In this document: piece by piece, positions 15,791 through 23,562 of the stretch | Position numbering within the stretch: position 1 is the stretch's first letter | Layout of the letters: each line of letters opens with the position of its first letter | NCBI RefSeq assembly: GCF_035975855.1 | Contig: NZ_CP109055.1 | Location: forward strand, 5,580,001 to 5,644,000 | Direction of reading: 5' to 3' | Length of the DNA stretch: 64,000 nucleotides | Source of the DNA: Streptomyces sp. NBC_01304 | Lineage (GTDB): Bacteria > Actinomycetota > Actinomycetes > Streptomycetales > Streptomycetaceae | The notes under the pieces: model-generated | Databases searched by the model: none | Told to the model about the DNA's origin: nothing | The model's input: the letters and a program-made list of their open reading frames with translations, nothing else | Position numbers and translations under genes: made by a program

Positions 15791-17124
15791 GGAGTGAAGC
15801 CTACGCGCGCGTGCTCCGCGGCCTCCGTGTCGTGCTCTTCGCTCGGGTGCTGTCGCGGTCCGGGCAGCCGCCCCTTCGCCCCGGTCACAAGGCGCCCTCG
15901 CAACCGCTCCGCCCAGCCGCCCACCCGGCGCAGGAACGACGTCGGCAGGAAGACCGCGTCGGCGGCGATCATCGCGAGCGAGAAGAAGGGCAGCCCGAGG
16001 ACGACGGCGATCACCGCATGCTCGGTGATCATGGCCACCAACAGCACGTTCTTCACACGCCGGTTGAAGAGCGTGAAGGGGAAGGCGACCTGCACGGCAA
16101 CCGTGCCGTAGGTGACCAGCATCAGCATCAGGCCGCTGGAGGCAAGCAGTTCGGACAGGGCCGGCCAGGGCGAGAAGTAGTCGAGGTGGAGCGGGTAGTA
16201 GACCGCGGTGCCGTCCTGCCAGCGACCGCCCTGGATCTTGTACCAGCCGGCTGTCGCGTAGATCAGACAGGCCTCGGCCATGATCACGAACAGGGCGGCG
16301 TTGTGCAGGATGTTGCCGAGGACGTCGACCAGGACGCGCGGCTCGTCCTCACGCGCGTACTGCTGGACGAGCCAGTGCACGCCGCACCCCAACCACACCC
16401 CCCACAGCAGCAGCGGGCCGACGAGAAGATCGAACGGGCGCGAGGCGTCCCATTCCCACTCCACCTTGCCCGCCAACTGGAACACGATGAGGGCCACCCC
16501 GAGCACGACCCACAGGACCGGCCCGAATCGGTCTCCACGCGCGCGTGATGGGTCATGGTCGCCACGCGCGCGTGATGCGTATTGGTCGCCACGCGCGCGG
16601 GCCCGGCGCCGGGCGTCCAGGGACCAGACCTGCCCGCAGCGGGTGAGGACCAGATAGATCGCCATCAGATGGATGACGTTGTCCCCGCCGTCGCCCATGA
16701 ACACGCTGCGGTTCTGCAGCGAGAGCACGCCGACCATGAAGAGCACGGACATGGTGCGGGTGCGCCAGCCGAGCAGCAGCAGGGCACTGGCCACCATCGA
16801 CAGGACGTACACGCACTCGAACCAGCCGCGCCCGTCGAACCACATCAGCACGGTGAATGCGTGGTTGTCGTCGATCAGCTGCCGGGCCATGTCCCAGTTC
16901 CAGGGCCCGTCGGGCCCGTACAGCTCATGGCGGTGGGGGAGTTCGCGCAGCAGGAAGAGCAGCCAGGTCGCGGAGAATCCGATGCGGATCACGGCGCTCT
17001 GGTACGGGCCGAGCACCGAGCCGGTGACCCTGCCCAGGCCGCGCGAGATCGACGCGGCCGTGCGGTCGAGGCGGCCCACCGCGCGCTCTTCTCCCTGTCC
17101 CGGGACGTGGTCGAGGCGGCTCAC
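15787..17124 (-). CDS. HTTM-domain (VKGC-like) multi-pass membrane protein
   Basis: 445 residues. Several membrane helices and the motifs ELPHRHELYGPDGPWNWDMA, FMGDGGDNVIHLMAIYLVLTR and ATAGWYKIQGGRWQDGTAVYYPL identify the HTTM domain, related to the membrane part of vitamin K-dependent gamma-carboxylase. A charged insert after residue 165 contains three RARGD repeats. The GTG at 17124 overlaps the DUF5819 stop (GTGA), and Streptomyces often pair HTTM with DUF5819, so the two probably act together at the membrane. Function is not known. Confidence 0.85.
   Translation of the reverse strand: MSRLDHVPGQGEERAVGRLDRTAASISRGLGRVTGSVLGPYQSAVIRIGFSATWLLFLLRELPHRHELYGPDGPWNWDMARQLIDDNHAFTVLMWFDGRGWFECVYVLSMVASALLLLGWRTRTMSVLFMVGVLSLQNRSVFMGDGGDNVIHLMAIYLVLTRCGQVWSLDARRRARARGDQYASRARGDHDPSRARGDRFGPVLWVVLGVALIVFQLAGKVEWEWDASRPFDLLVGPLLLWGVWLGCGVHWLVQQYAREDEPRVLVDVLGNILHNAALFVIMAEACLIYATAGWYKIQGGRWQDGTAVYYPLHLDYFSPWPALSELLASSGLMLMLVTYGTVAVQVAFPFTLFNRRVKNVLLVAMITEHAVIAVVLGLPFFSLAMIAADAVFLPTSFLRRVGGWAERLRGRLVTGAKGRLPGPRQHPSEEHDTEAAEHARVGFTP
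16530..16610. repeat. Three 27-bp direct repeats within the HTTM gene
   Basis: Units begin GGTCKCCACGCGCGCG at 16530, 16557 and 16584 and encode the RARGD repeats. The centre CACGCGCGCGTG is itself palindromic. Confidence 0.8.
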
Positions 17125-17876
17125 CGGGCGCTCACCTCCGTGTCCTGGGACGTGATCGGCCACCACGGAAGCGTGCGGCGAACGGGCTTGGTGTCCACCG
17201 TCTCCTTGCTCCACGACGGCGGCCGCACATTGGTGGTCACCGAGCGGAGCTGCACACGGTCGAGCGTGCCGCCGAGCTCCTCGCCGGACAGCCGCAGCGC
17301 CACGATGCGGCGGATGTAGCGCTCGGAGAGTTCGCCGCGCAGGCCGTTCGGACGGTTCTCGCTGTCGTGCGAGGCGACGAAGAAGTCCCAGCCGCGGCGC
17401 AGTTCGTTCTGCTGCGTGTGGCTGGGGAGCAGATTGCCGTCTATGGCCCTGCCGTCCTGGGCGGAGAGGTCGTACCAGCCGGTCGTGACGATTCTTCCTT
17501 CGTCGGTACGCACCTGGGCTCGGACCTGGACCGCGACGTTCTGCTGCAGCGGGTTGGGCGCGAAGAGCTTCCAGTTCTGCTCGAACTCGGGGTAGACCCA
17601 GTCATCGACCGCCTGGCCGTGCTGCTTGGTCATGGTGTTCGGGGGCGCGACGTGCAGGAAGACCATCGAGAGATGGACGCCGGCGACGACGGCGACCAGG
17701 GCGAGGACGAGGGCGGCTGCGACCTGGTAGCGGGGCGAGAGCGCGGCGATGCCACCCGGCGGCACAGGGCCTTGCGGGGGGTCTTGCGGACGGTCGCGCG
17801 GAGGGCCTTGCGGGGCAGGTGGTGGCGGGGCTTCGAGGGACGGCGTGGTGCCGTCACCCCTGTCGTTCGCGTCCAT
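17121..17876 (-). CDS. DUF5819 family membrane protein
   Basis: About 251 residues. A Pro-rich cytosolic N-terminus, one membrane helix (VAAALVLALVAVVAGVHLSMV) and an extracytoplasmic domain with YPEFEQNWKLFAPNPLQQNVAV and GWYDLSAQD define the DUF5819 family. The ATG at 17876 follows AAGGGGAT; a GTG at 17939 would add 21 residues without homology. It is translationally coupled to the HTTM gene, which suggests a shared membrane process. Function unknown. Confidence 0.8.
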   Translation of the reverse strand: MDANDRGDGTTPSLEAPPPPAPQGPPRDRPQDPPQGPVPPGGIAALSPRYQVAAALVLALVAVVAGVHLSMVFLHVAPPNTMTKQHGQAVDDWVYPEFEQNWKLFAPNPLQQNVAVQVRAQVRTDEGRIVTTGWYDLSAQDGRAIDGNLLPSHTQQNELRRGWDFFVASHDSENRPNGLRGELSERYIRRIVALRLSGEELGGTLDRVQLRSVTTNVRPPSWSKETVDTKPVRRTLPWWPITSQDTEVSAR

Positions 17877-17969
17877 TTCGCCCCGATCCCCTTCAGCCTG
17901 TCCCCTCGGCCTGCAGCTTCGCACCGGAACGGTACTCACCCCCGCTGTCCGCGCACAGCGTCCGTGAGG

Positions 17970-17978
17970 TTATCCACA
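17970..17978 (+). other. Isolated DnaA box (TTATCCACA)
   Basis: Perfect match to the general DnaA box, just upstream of a TTGACA hexamer at 17982, in the DUF5819/paaA divergent region. Confidence 0.5.
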
Positions 17979-18023
17979 GGGTTGACACGTTACGGACGCC
18001 GGTCCCACCATGGAAACCAGCGA

Positions 18024-18037
18024 ACCGAACGATCGGT
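18024..18037. promoter_or_regulatory. Candidate TetR/PaaR-type operator before paaA
   Basis: ACCGAACGATCGGT is the exact reverse complement of the 13131 site and lies 73 bases before the paaA start. Confidence 0.68.
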
Positions 18038-18109
18038 CGGTAGAGTGATCAAGGTCAGCACCGCCGGGACCCGGCGACGACCTGAACACCCGAGGGCGAG
18101 GGGGCCCGC

Positions 18110-19123
18110 ATGGCTACGGTGGCCGCAGACGTCGACGAGGCGACCCGCACGACGGCATTCGACGCCGCCGTGGCGGCCGACGAGCGCATCGAACCGCGCG
18201 ACTGGATGCCCGACGCCTACCGCGCGACGCTGGTGCGCCAGATCGCGCAGCACGCCCACTCCGAGATCATCGGCATGCAGCCCGAGGCGAACTGGATCAC
18301 GCGCGCACCGTCCCTGCGCCGCAAGGCGATCCTGATGGCCAAGGTCCAGGACGAGGCGGGGCACGGGCTCTACCTCTACAGCGCCGCGGAAACCCTGGGC
18401 ACCAGCCGGGACGAGCTCCTCGACAAGCTGCACTCCGGCCGCCAGAAGTACTCCTCGATCTTCAACTACCCCACCCTGACCTGGGCCGACGTCGGCGCGA
18501 TCGGCTGGCTGGTGGACGGCGCGGCCATCACCAACCAAGTGCCCCTGTGCCGCTGTTCGTACGGCCCGTACGCACGCGCGATGGTGCGTGTCTGCAAGGA
18601 GGAGTCCTTCCACCAGCGGCAGGGGTACGAGTCACTGCTCGCGCTCAGCCGCGGCACCGAGGCCCAGCACGCGATGGCACAGGACGCGGTCGACCGCTGG
18701 TGGTGGCCGTCCTTGATGATGTTCGGCCCGCCGGACGACGAGTCCTCGCACTCCGCGCAGTCCATGGCCTGGAAGATCAAGCGCCACTCGAACGACGAGC
18801 TGCGCCAGCGCTTCGTGGACATCTGCGTCCCCCAGGCCGAGTCCCTCGGACTGACGCTCCCCGACCCGGACTTGAGGTGGAACGAGGAGCGGGGCCAGCA
18901 CGACTTCGGAGCCATCGACTGGACCGAGTTCTGGGACGTCCTCAAGGGGAACGGCCCGTGCAACGAACAGCGCATCACCCAGCGCAAACGCGCCCACGAC
19001 GAGGGCGCCTGGGTCCGGGACGCGGCGACCGCGTATGCGGCAAAGCACACCGCCGGCACCACAGCCGGGCAGCACACCGCCCACACCACGACCGGGCAGC
19101 ACGGAGAGGCGACGACGGCATGA
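18110..19123 (+). CDS. paaA: 1,2-phenylacetyl-CoA epoxidase subunit PaaA
   Basis: 337 residues. This is the catalytic ferritin-like di-iron subunit that epoxidises phenylacetyl-CoA. Iron-ligand helices are visible: [32 protein letters not shown] and [14 protein letters not shown]. The C-terminal 35 residues are a low-complexity Thr/His/Gly tail with repeated [14 protein letters not shown] units, beyond the conserved domain. The ATG at 18110 follows GAGGG. It is the first gene of paaABCDE, coupled to paaB by ATGA. Confidence 0.94.
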   Translation: MATVAADVDEATRTTAFDAAVAADERIEPRDWMPDAYRATLVRQIAQHAHSEIIGMQPEANWITRAPSLRRKAILMAKVQDEAGHGLYLYSAAETLGTSRDELLDKLHSGRQKYSSIFNYPTLTWADVGAIGWLVDGAAITNQVPLCRCSYGPYARAMVRVCKEESFHQRQGYESLLALSRGTEAQHAMAQDAVDRWWWPSLMMFGPPDDESSHSAQSMAWKIKRHSNDELRQRFVDICVPQAESLGLTLPDPDLRWNEERGQHDFGAIDWTEFWDVLKGNGPCNEQRITQRKRAHDEGAWVRDAATAYAAKHTAGTTAGQHTAHTTTGQHGEATTA

Positions 19124-19410
19124 GCAGCTCGACCGAATGGCCACTGTGGGAGGTCTTCGTACGCTCCCGCCGCGGGCTCGCCCACACCCACGCGGGCAGC
19201 CTGCACGCCCCGGACGCGGAACTCGCCCTGCGCAATGCGCGGGACCTGTACACGCGCCGCGGCGAGGGCGTCTCCCTGTGGGTGGTGCCGTCCGCCGCGA
19301 TCACGGCCTCCTCGCCGGACGAGAAGGACGAGTTCTTCGAGCCGGCCGGCGACAAGCCGTACCGGCATCCGACGTTCTACGAGATCCCGGACGGGGTGAA
19401 GCACCTGTGA
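19120..19410 (+). CDS. paaB: 1,2-phenylacetyl-CoA epoxidase subunit PaaB
   Basis: 96 residues, normal for PaaB, the small bridging subunit that stabilises the PaaA/PaaC oxygenase. Typical segments are [40 protein letters not shown] and the C-terminal [18 protein letters not shown]. The ATG at 19120 overlaps the paaA stop. Confidence 0.94.
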   Translation: MSSSTEWPLWEVFVRSRRGLAHTHAGSLHAPDAELALRNARDLYTRRGEGVSLWVVPSAAITASSPDEKDEFFEPAGDKPYRHPTFYEIPDGVKHL

Positions 19411-20138
19411 CCGCCACCGTCCCCGCCCATGCCCACGCGGCCGCCCTCGCCCTGGGCGACGACGCCCTGGTGCTCTCGCACCGCCTGGGGGAGTGGGCCG
19501 GGCACGCCCCGGTCCTCGAGGAAGAGGTGGCGCTGGCGAACATCGCGCTCGACCTCCTCGGCCAGGCCCGCATACTGCTGTCCCTCGTGGGGGACGAGGA
19601 CGAGCTGGCGTATCTCCGCGAGGAGCGTGCGTTCCGCAACCTCCAACTGGTCGAACAGCCGAACGGCGACTTCGCGCACACCATCGCCCGCCAGCTGTAC
19701 TTCTCCACCTACCAGCGGCTGCTGTACGCACAACTGGCCTCCGGATCCGGTGAGTTCGCCCCGCTGGCGGCCAAGGCCGTCAAGGAGGTGGCCTACCACC
19801 AGGACCACGCCGAGCAGTGGACGCTGCGGCTCGGGGACGGGACTGCCGAGAGCCATGAGCGGATGCAGCGCGCGCTCGACGCGCTGTGGCGGTTCACCGG
19901 CGAGATGTTCCAGGCTGTCGACGGACTCGACGGCGTCGACCGGTCGTCCCTGGAGGCGAGTTGGCTCACGTCGGTGACCGAGGTCGTCGAGCGCGCGACG
20001 CTCACCGTCCCGGACGGACCCCGGCTCGGCGCCTGGGCGGCGGGCGCGGGCCGGCAGGGCCTGCACACCGAGTCCTTCGGCCGGATGCTCGCCGAGATGC
20101 AGCACCTGCACCGCAGCCACCCGGGGGCGACATGGTGA
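19407..20138 (+). CDS. paaC: 1,2-phenylacetyl-CoA epoxidase subunit PaaC
   Basis: 243 residues with a ferritin-like fold. PaaC is structural and lacks a complete di-iron site. Conserved stretches are DALVLSHRLGEWAGHAPVLEE, ANIALDLLGQARILL and VKEVAYHQDHAEQWTLRLGDGT. The GTG at 19407 makes a GTGA overlap with paaB. It pairs with PaaA in the oxygenase core. Confidence 0.93.
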   Translation: MTATVPAHAHAAALALGDDALVLSHRLGEWAGHAPVLEEEVALANIALDLLGQARILLSLVGDEDELAYLREERAFRNLQLVEQPNGDFAHTIARQLYFSTYQRLLYAQLASGSGEFAPLAAKAVKEVAYHQDHAEQWTLRLGDGTAESHERMQRALDALWRFTGEMFQAVDGLDGVDRSSLEASWLTSVTEVVERATLTVPDGPRLGAWAAGAGRQGLHTESFGRMLAEMQHLHRSHPGATW

Positions 20139-20644
20139 CCGCCCACCTCAAGGGTGAACCCACCCCGCTCGAAGAGGAACTGCTCGCCCTGGCCGGCTCG
20201 GTCCCCGACCCCGAGCTGCCCGTGCTGACCCTGGCGGACCTCGGCGTCATGCGAGGCGTGCGGGTCCTCGCGCCCGGCCGGGTCGAGGTCGAACTGACCC
20301 CCACCTACACCGGCTGCCCCGCGATAGAGGCCATGTCCGCGGACATAGAGCAGGTGCTGCACGAACACGGGATGGCCGAAGTCACCGTCCGCACCACGCT
20401 CTCCCCCGCCTGGTCGACGGACGACATCAGCGCCGAAGGGCGCCGCAAGCTGGCGGAGTTCGGCATCGCACCGCCCCGTGCGCACGCGGCCGACGGACCT
20501 GTACCGATCGGCCTCTCCATCCGCTGCCCGCACTGCGGATCCACCGACACCGAGCTGCTCAGCCGCTTCTCCTCCACGGCGTGCAAGGCCCTGCGCCGCT
20601 GCGTGTCCTGCCGGGAACCCTTCGACCACTTCAAGGAACTGTGA
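20132..20644 (+). CDS. paaD: Phenylacetyl-CoA epoxidase assembly protein PaaD
   Basis: 170 residues. An N-terminal MIP18/DUF59 domain (VPDPELPVLTLADLGVMRGV, TPTYTGCPAIEAM) is followed by a C-terminal zinc-ribbon-like segment with CPHCGSTDTE and CVSCREPF. PaaD is thought to help mature Fe-S or di-iron centres of the epoxidase. The ATG at 20132 overlaps paaC; a GTG at 20135 is equally placed. The stop shares a base with a short downstream frame. Confidence 0.91.
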   Translation: MVTAHLKGEPTPLEEELLALAGSVPDPELPVLTLADLGVMRGVRVLAPGRVEVELTPTYTGCPAIEAMSADIEQVLHEHGMAEVTVRTTLSPAWSTDDISAEGRRKLAEFGIAPPRAHAADGPVPIGLSIRCPHCGSTDTELLSRFSSTACKALRRCVSCREPFDHFKEL

Positions 20645-20715
20645 TGATCCAAGGGATGGCCCGCACCATGGCCCAGGGGATGATCCAAGGTCCCCTCCCG
20701 GCAGGTGGATTCTGA
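20644..20715 (+). CDS. 23-residue micro-ORF coupled between paaD and paaE
   Basis: A 24-codon frame starts with the ATG of a TGATG overlap at the paaD stop and ends with the TGA of a second TGATG overlap at the paaE start. The peptide is Met/Gln/Gly-rich and contains MIQG, MAQG and MIQG in series; the DNA has a direct repeat GATGATCCAAGG. Third-position G+C is about 74%, lower than in neighbours. It may encode a peptide or simply carry ribosomes from paaD to paaE. I know no homologue. Confidence 0.45.
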   Translation: MIQGMARTMAQGMIQGPLPAGGF

Positions 20716-21794
20716 TGGCGGCCGCCAAGTCGGCACGCTTCCACCGGCTCCGCGTCGCCGCGGTCGACCGGCTCACGGACGACTCCGTGGCCCTGACCTT
20801 CGACGTCCCCGCACCGCTGCGCGAGGAGTACCGGTATCTGCCGGGCCAGCACCTCGCCGTACGCCGCATCGTGGACGGCACCGAGATCCGACGCACCTAC
20901 TCGGTCTGCTCCCCGGCACCCGACGGTGCCACGGGGCCGGACCAACTGCGGGTCGGCGTACGCCTGGTGGAAGGCGGCGAGTTCTCCACGTACGCCCACA
21001 AGGAGATCTCGGTCGGGGACGAGCTCGAGGTGATGACCCCCGCCGGCCGCTTCACCCTCGCACCGCGCCCCGGGCACTATGCGGCCGTGGTCGGCGGCAG
21101 CGGCATCACCCCGGTCCTGTCGATCGTCTCGACCCTCCTGGCACGGGAGCCGGACGCCCGGTTCTGCCTGATACGCAGCGACCGAAGTGCCGCCTCGACG
21201 ATGTTCCTGGAGGAGGTCGCCGACCTCAAGGACCGCTTCCCGCAACGGTTCCAGCTGGTCACCGTGCTCTCCCGGGAGGAACAGCAGGCCGGCCTGCCCT
21301 CGGGCCGCCTCGACGAGGAGCGTCTGACCGCACTCCTTCCGGCGCTGCTCCCCCTGGCGGACATCGACGGCTGGTTCCTGTGCGGACCCTTCGGCCTGGT
21401 GCAGGGAGCCGAGCGGGCGCTGGGCGCGCTCGGGGTGGCGCGGGCCCGGATCCACCAGGAGATCTTCCATGTGGACGACGGCGCGACGGCCGCCGCACCC
21501 TCGGCACCGGCGCCCGCGCACAGCACGGTGACCGCGACCCTGGACGGCCGCTCCGGCAGCTGGCCCGTGCAGGACGGCGAGTCCCTGCTCGAGACGGTCC
21601 TGCGCAACCGCGCCGACGCCCCGTACGCCTGCAAGGGCGGCGTGTGCGGAACCTGCCGGGCCTTCCTGGTCGGGGGAGAGGTACGGATGGACCGGAACTT
21701 CGCGCTCGAGCCGGAGGAGACCGAGGCGGGCTACGTCCTGGCCTGCCAGTCCCATCCGACCACGGACCAGGTGGAGTTGGACTTCGACCGCTGA
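20715..21794 (+). CDS. paaE: Phenylacetyl-CoA epoxidase reductase PaaE
   Basis: 359 residues. An FAD-binding ferredoxin-reductase domain (YLPGQHLAVRR, RRTYSVCSPAP), an NAD-binding domain (AAVVGGSGITPVLSIVSTLL, WFLCGPFGLVQ) and a C-terminal plant-type 2Fe-2S ferredoxin (PYACKGGVCGTCRAFLVGG plus a later Cys) are in order. It passes NADPH electrons to PaaA. The ATG at 20715 shares a base with the micro-ORF stop. Last gene of the operon. Confidence 0.93.
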   Translation: MAAAKSARFHRLRVAAVDRLTDDSVALTFDVPAPLREEYRYLPGQHLAVRRIVDGTEIRRTYSVCSPAPDGATGPDQLRVGVRLVEGGEFSTYAHKEISVGDELEVMTPAGRFTLAPRPGHYAAVVGGSGITPVLSIVSTLLAREPDARFCLIRSDRSAASTMFLEEVADLKDRFPQRFQLVTVLSREEQQAGLPSGRLDEERLTALLPALLPLADIDGWFLCGPFGLVQGAERALGALGVARARIHQEIFHVDDGATAAAPSAPAPAHSTVTATLDGRSGSWPVQDGESLLETVLRNRADAPYACKGGVCGTCRAFLVGGEVRMDRNFALEPEETEAGYVLACQSHPTTDQVELDFDR

Positions 21795-21896
21795 GACCTG
21801 GCGCCTGCCCGGACCTGACATCCGCCCGGACCCGGCGACCGCCCACGCGTCCGTCCGGCAACCGACACTGGGCCGGGCGCCGCCATTCCCTTCCTC

Positions 21897-21910
21897 TAGA
21901 ACCTGTTCTA
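21897..21910. promoter_or_regulatory. KstR-like operator (TAGAACCTGTTCTA)
   Basis: This palindrome fits the actinobacterial KstR consensus TNNAACNNGTTNNA exactly and lies 49 bases before the acyl-CoA dehydrogenase start. Confidence 0.6.
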
Positions 21911-21913
21911 TCT

Positions 21914-21926
21914 TGACGGTCCGTCA
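21914..21926. promoter_or_regulatory. Second inverted repeat TGACGGTCCGTCA
   Basis: TGACGG and CCGTCA are perfect inverted repeats around a single T, three bases after the KstR-like box. The form is typical of a TetR operator. Confidence 0.5.
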
Positions 21927-21958
21927 GATCAGAGCCGGTGCGCGCGGGAGGACAGGCA

Positions 21959-23092
21959 GTGGACTTCACCTTCACCGAGGAACAGCAGGCGGCCGTCGAG
22001 GCGGCGAAGGCGGTCTTCGCCGACGTGGCGGCGGACGGGGTACCCAGCCCCGCCCTCACCCCCGGCGCCGTGGCCGACGACTTCGACCGGGCCCTGTGGG
22101 GCAAGCTGGCCGAGGCCGATCTGCTGAGCCTGCTCCTGGACAGCGAATACGAAGGGGCGGGCCTCGACGCGATCGCCCTCTGCCTGGTGCTGCGCGAATC
22201 CGCGAAGGTCCTGGCCCGCGTGCCACTCCTGGAGAGCAGCGCGGCCGCGTACGCCGTAGGAACCTATGGCGGCGCCGAGTTGAAGCAGCGCATCCTGCCG
22301 CGAGCCGCCAAGGGCGAGCTCGTCCTCACGGTCGCCGCGAACGGCCGCACCGGGCACGACGGAGCCGAACTCGCCGTCACCGCCCGCCAGGACGGCACGG
22401 ACTGGCTGCTCGACGGCGCCCAGACCGGAGTGCCCTGGGCACAGAACGCCGACCTGATCGTCGTCCCCGCCCACACCGCCGCAGGCGGCACCGTGCTCGC
22501 CCTGGTCCCCCGCGTCACAGAGGGCCTGAGCCTCGCCGACCAGTACTCCACCAGCGGCGAACGCCTCGCCGAACTCCACCTCTACGCAGTACGCGTCCCG
22601 GCCGGCGACCTCATCGACGCCGACGGAGCCTGGGAGTGGCTGCGTAACCTCCTCGCCACCGGAACCTGCGCCCTCGCGCTCGGCCTCGGCGAGGGCGTAC
22701 TCGGCATGACCAGCGAATACACCAGCAAGCGCGAACAGTTCGGCTTCCCGGTCGCCACATTCCAAGCCGTGGCCGTACAGTCCGCGGACCGCTACATCGA
22801 CCTGCGCGCGATGGAGGTCACCCTCTGGCAGGCGGCCTGGCGGATCGCCACCGGCGCGAGCGGCGCACTGCCCGCGTCCGGGGATGTCGCCGTCGCAAAG
22901 ATCTGGGCGTCCGACGGGGTCCGCCGAGTCGTCCAGACCGCCCAGCACCTGCACGGCGGCTTCGGCTCGGACACCGACTACCCGCTGCACCGCTATCACG
23001 CCTGGGCCAAGCAACTGGAACTCTCACTCGGCCCGGCCGCGGCCCACGAGGAAGCCCTCGGCGAACTGCTCGCCGCACACACCCTGGGCTAG
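21959..23092 (+). CDS. Acyl-CoA dehydrogenase
   Basis: 377 residues of the acyl-CoA dehydrogenase superfamily (FAD-dependent alpha,beta-desaturation of a CoA thioester). An N-terminal helical domain, a middle beta domain and a C-terminal helical domain with YTSKREQFGFPVATFQAV and QTAQHLHGGFGSDTDYPLHRYH are recognisable. Its sequence is nearest the FadE-like subunits used in heteromeric steroid-chain dehydrogenases, which would fit the KstR-like box, but no partner gene is adjacent. The GTG at 21959 follows GGGAGGAC. The last codons belong to a tandem-repeat array. Confidence 0.82.
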   Translation: MDFTFTEEQQAAVEAAKAVFADVAADGVPSPALTPGAVADDFDRALWGKLAEADLLSLLLDSEYEGAGLDAIALCLVLRESAKVLARVPLLESSAAAYAVGTYGGAELKQRILPRAAKGELVLTVAANGRTGHDGAELAVTARQDGTDWLLDGAQTGVPWAQNADLIVVPAHTAAGGTVLALVPRVTEGLSLADQYSTSGERLAELHLYAVRVPAGDLIDADGAWEWLRNLLATGTCALALGLGEGVLGMTSEYTSKREQFGFPVATFQAVAVQSADRYIDLRAMEVTLWQAAWRIATGASGALPASGDVAVAKIWASDGVRRVVQTAQHLHGGFGSDTDYPLHRYHAWAKQLELSLGPAAAHEEALGELLAAHTLG

Positions 23093-23194
23093 AGCCACAC
23101 ACGCCCGGGCCAGAGCCACACACCCTGGGCCAGTGCCACACACCCTGGGCCAGAGCCGCCCGCCCTGGGCCAGAGCCGCCCGCCCTGGGCCAGA
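23072..23194. repeat. Six tandem copies of a ~20-bp repeat spanning the end of the acyl-CoA dehydrogenase gene
   Basis: Units read about GCCRCACACCCTGGGCCAGA. The first (22 bp, 23072-23093) codes the dehydrogenase C-terminus and stop; the second is 21 bp and the rest 20 bp. There are no spacers, so this is not a CRISPR array. Confidence 0.85.
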
Positions 23195-23205
23195 AAGACC
23201 GACGG

Positions 23206-23553
23206 CTAGACCACAGCTCCGGGCTGCCCCGCACCATCCACGACGGGGCGGCCCGAAGCCGCCCACGCCTCCATACCGCCCGCGACGTTCACCGCGTCGA
23301 TGCCCTGCTGCCCGAGGTACATGGTGACCTGGGCCGAGCGCCCACCCGACCGGCAGATCACATTGACCCGCCCGTCCTGCGGCGCGGCCTCGGTCAACTC
23401 CCCGTAACGGGCCACGAATTCACTCATCGGCAGGTGCAACGCACCCGCCGCATGGCCCGCCTGCCATTCATCGTCCTCACGGACGTCGAGCAGGAAGTCG
23501 CCGTCCGACAGTTCATCGACGCCGACCGTGGGCACATGAGATCCAAAAGACAT
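23206..23553 (-). CDS. Rhodanese-like sulfurtransferase domain protein
   Basis: 115 residues, a single rhodanese domain. The active-site loop is ICRSGGRS, with the persulfide-forming Cys near residue 67; GDFLLDVREDDEWQAGHAAGALHLPM is the CH2A/CH2B region. Stand-alone rhodaneses carry sulfur or detoxify reactive sulfur. It is downstream of the J-domain gene (9-base gap), so the two may be cotranscribed. Confidence 0.9.
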   Translation of the reverse strand: MSFGSHVPTVGVDELSDGDFLLDVREDDEWQAGHAAGALHLPMSEFVARYGELTEAAPQDGRVNVICRSGGRSAQVTMYLGQQGIDAVNVAGGMEAWAASGRPVVDGAGQPGAVV

Positions 23554-23562
23554 GCCCCGACG

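Noticed and set aside
23072..23194. Possible CRISPR array
   Set aside because: Repeats are contiguous 20-22-bp units with no spacers, and no cas gene is nearby.
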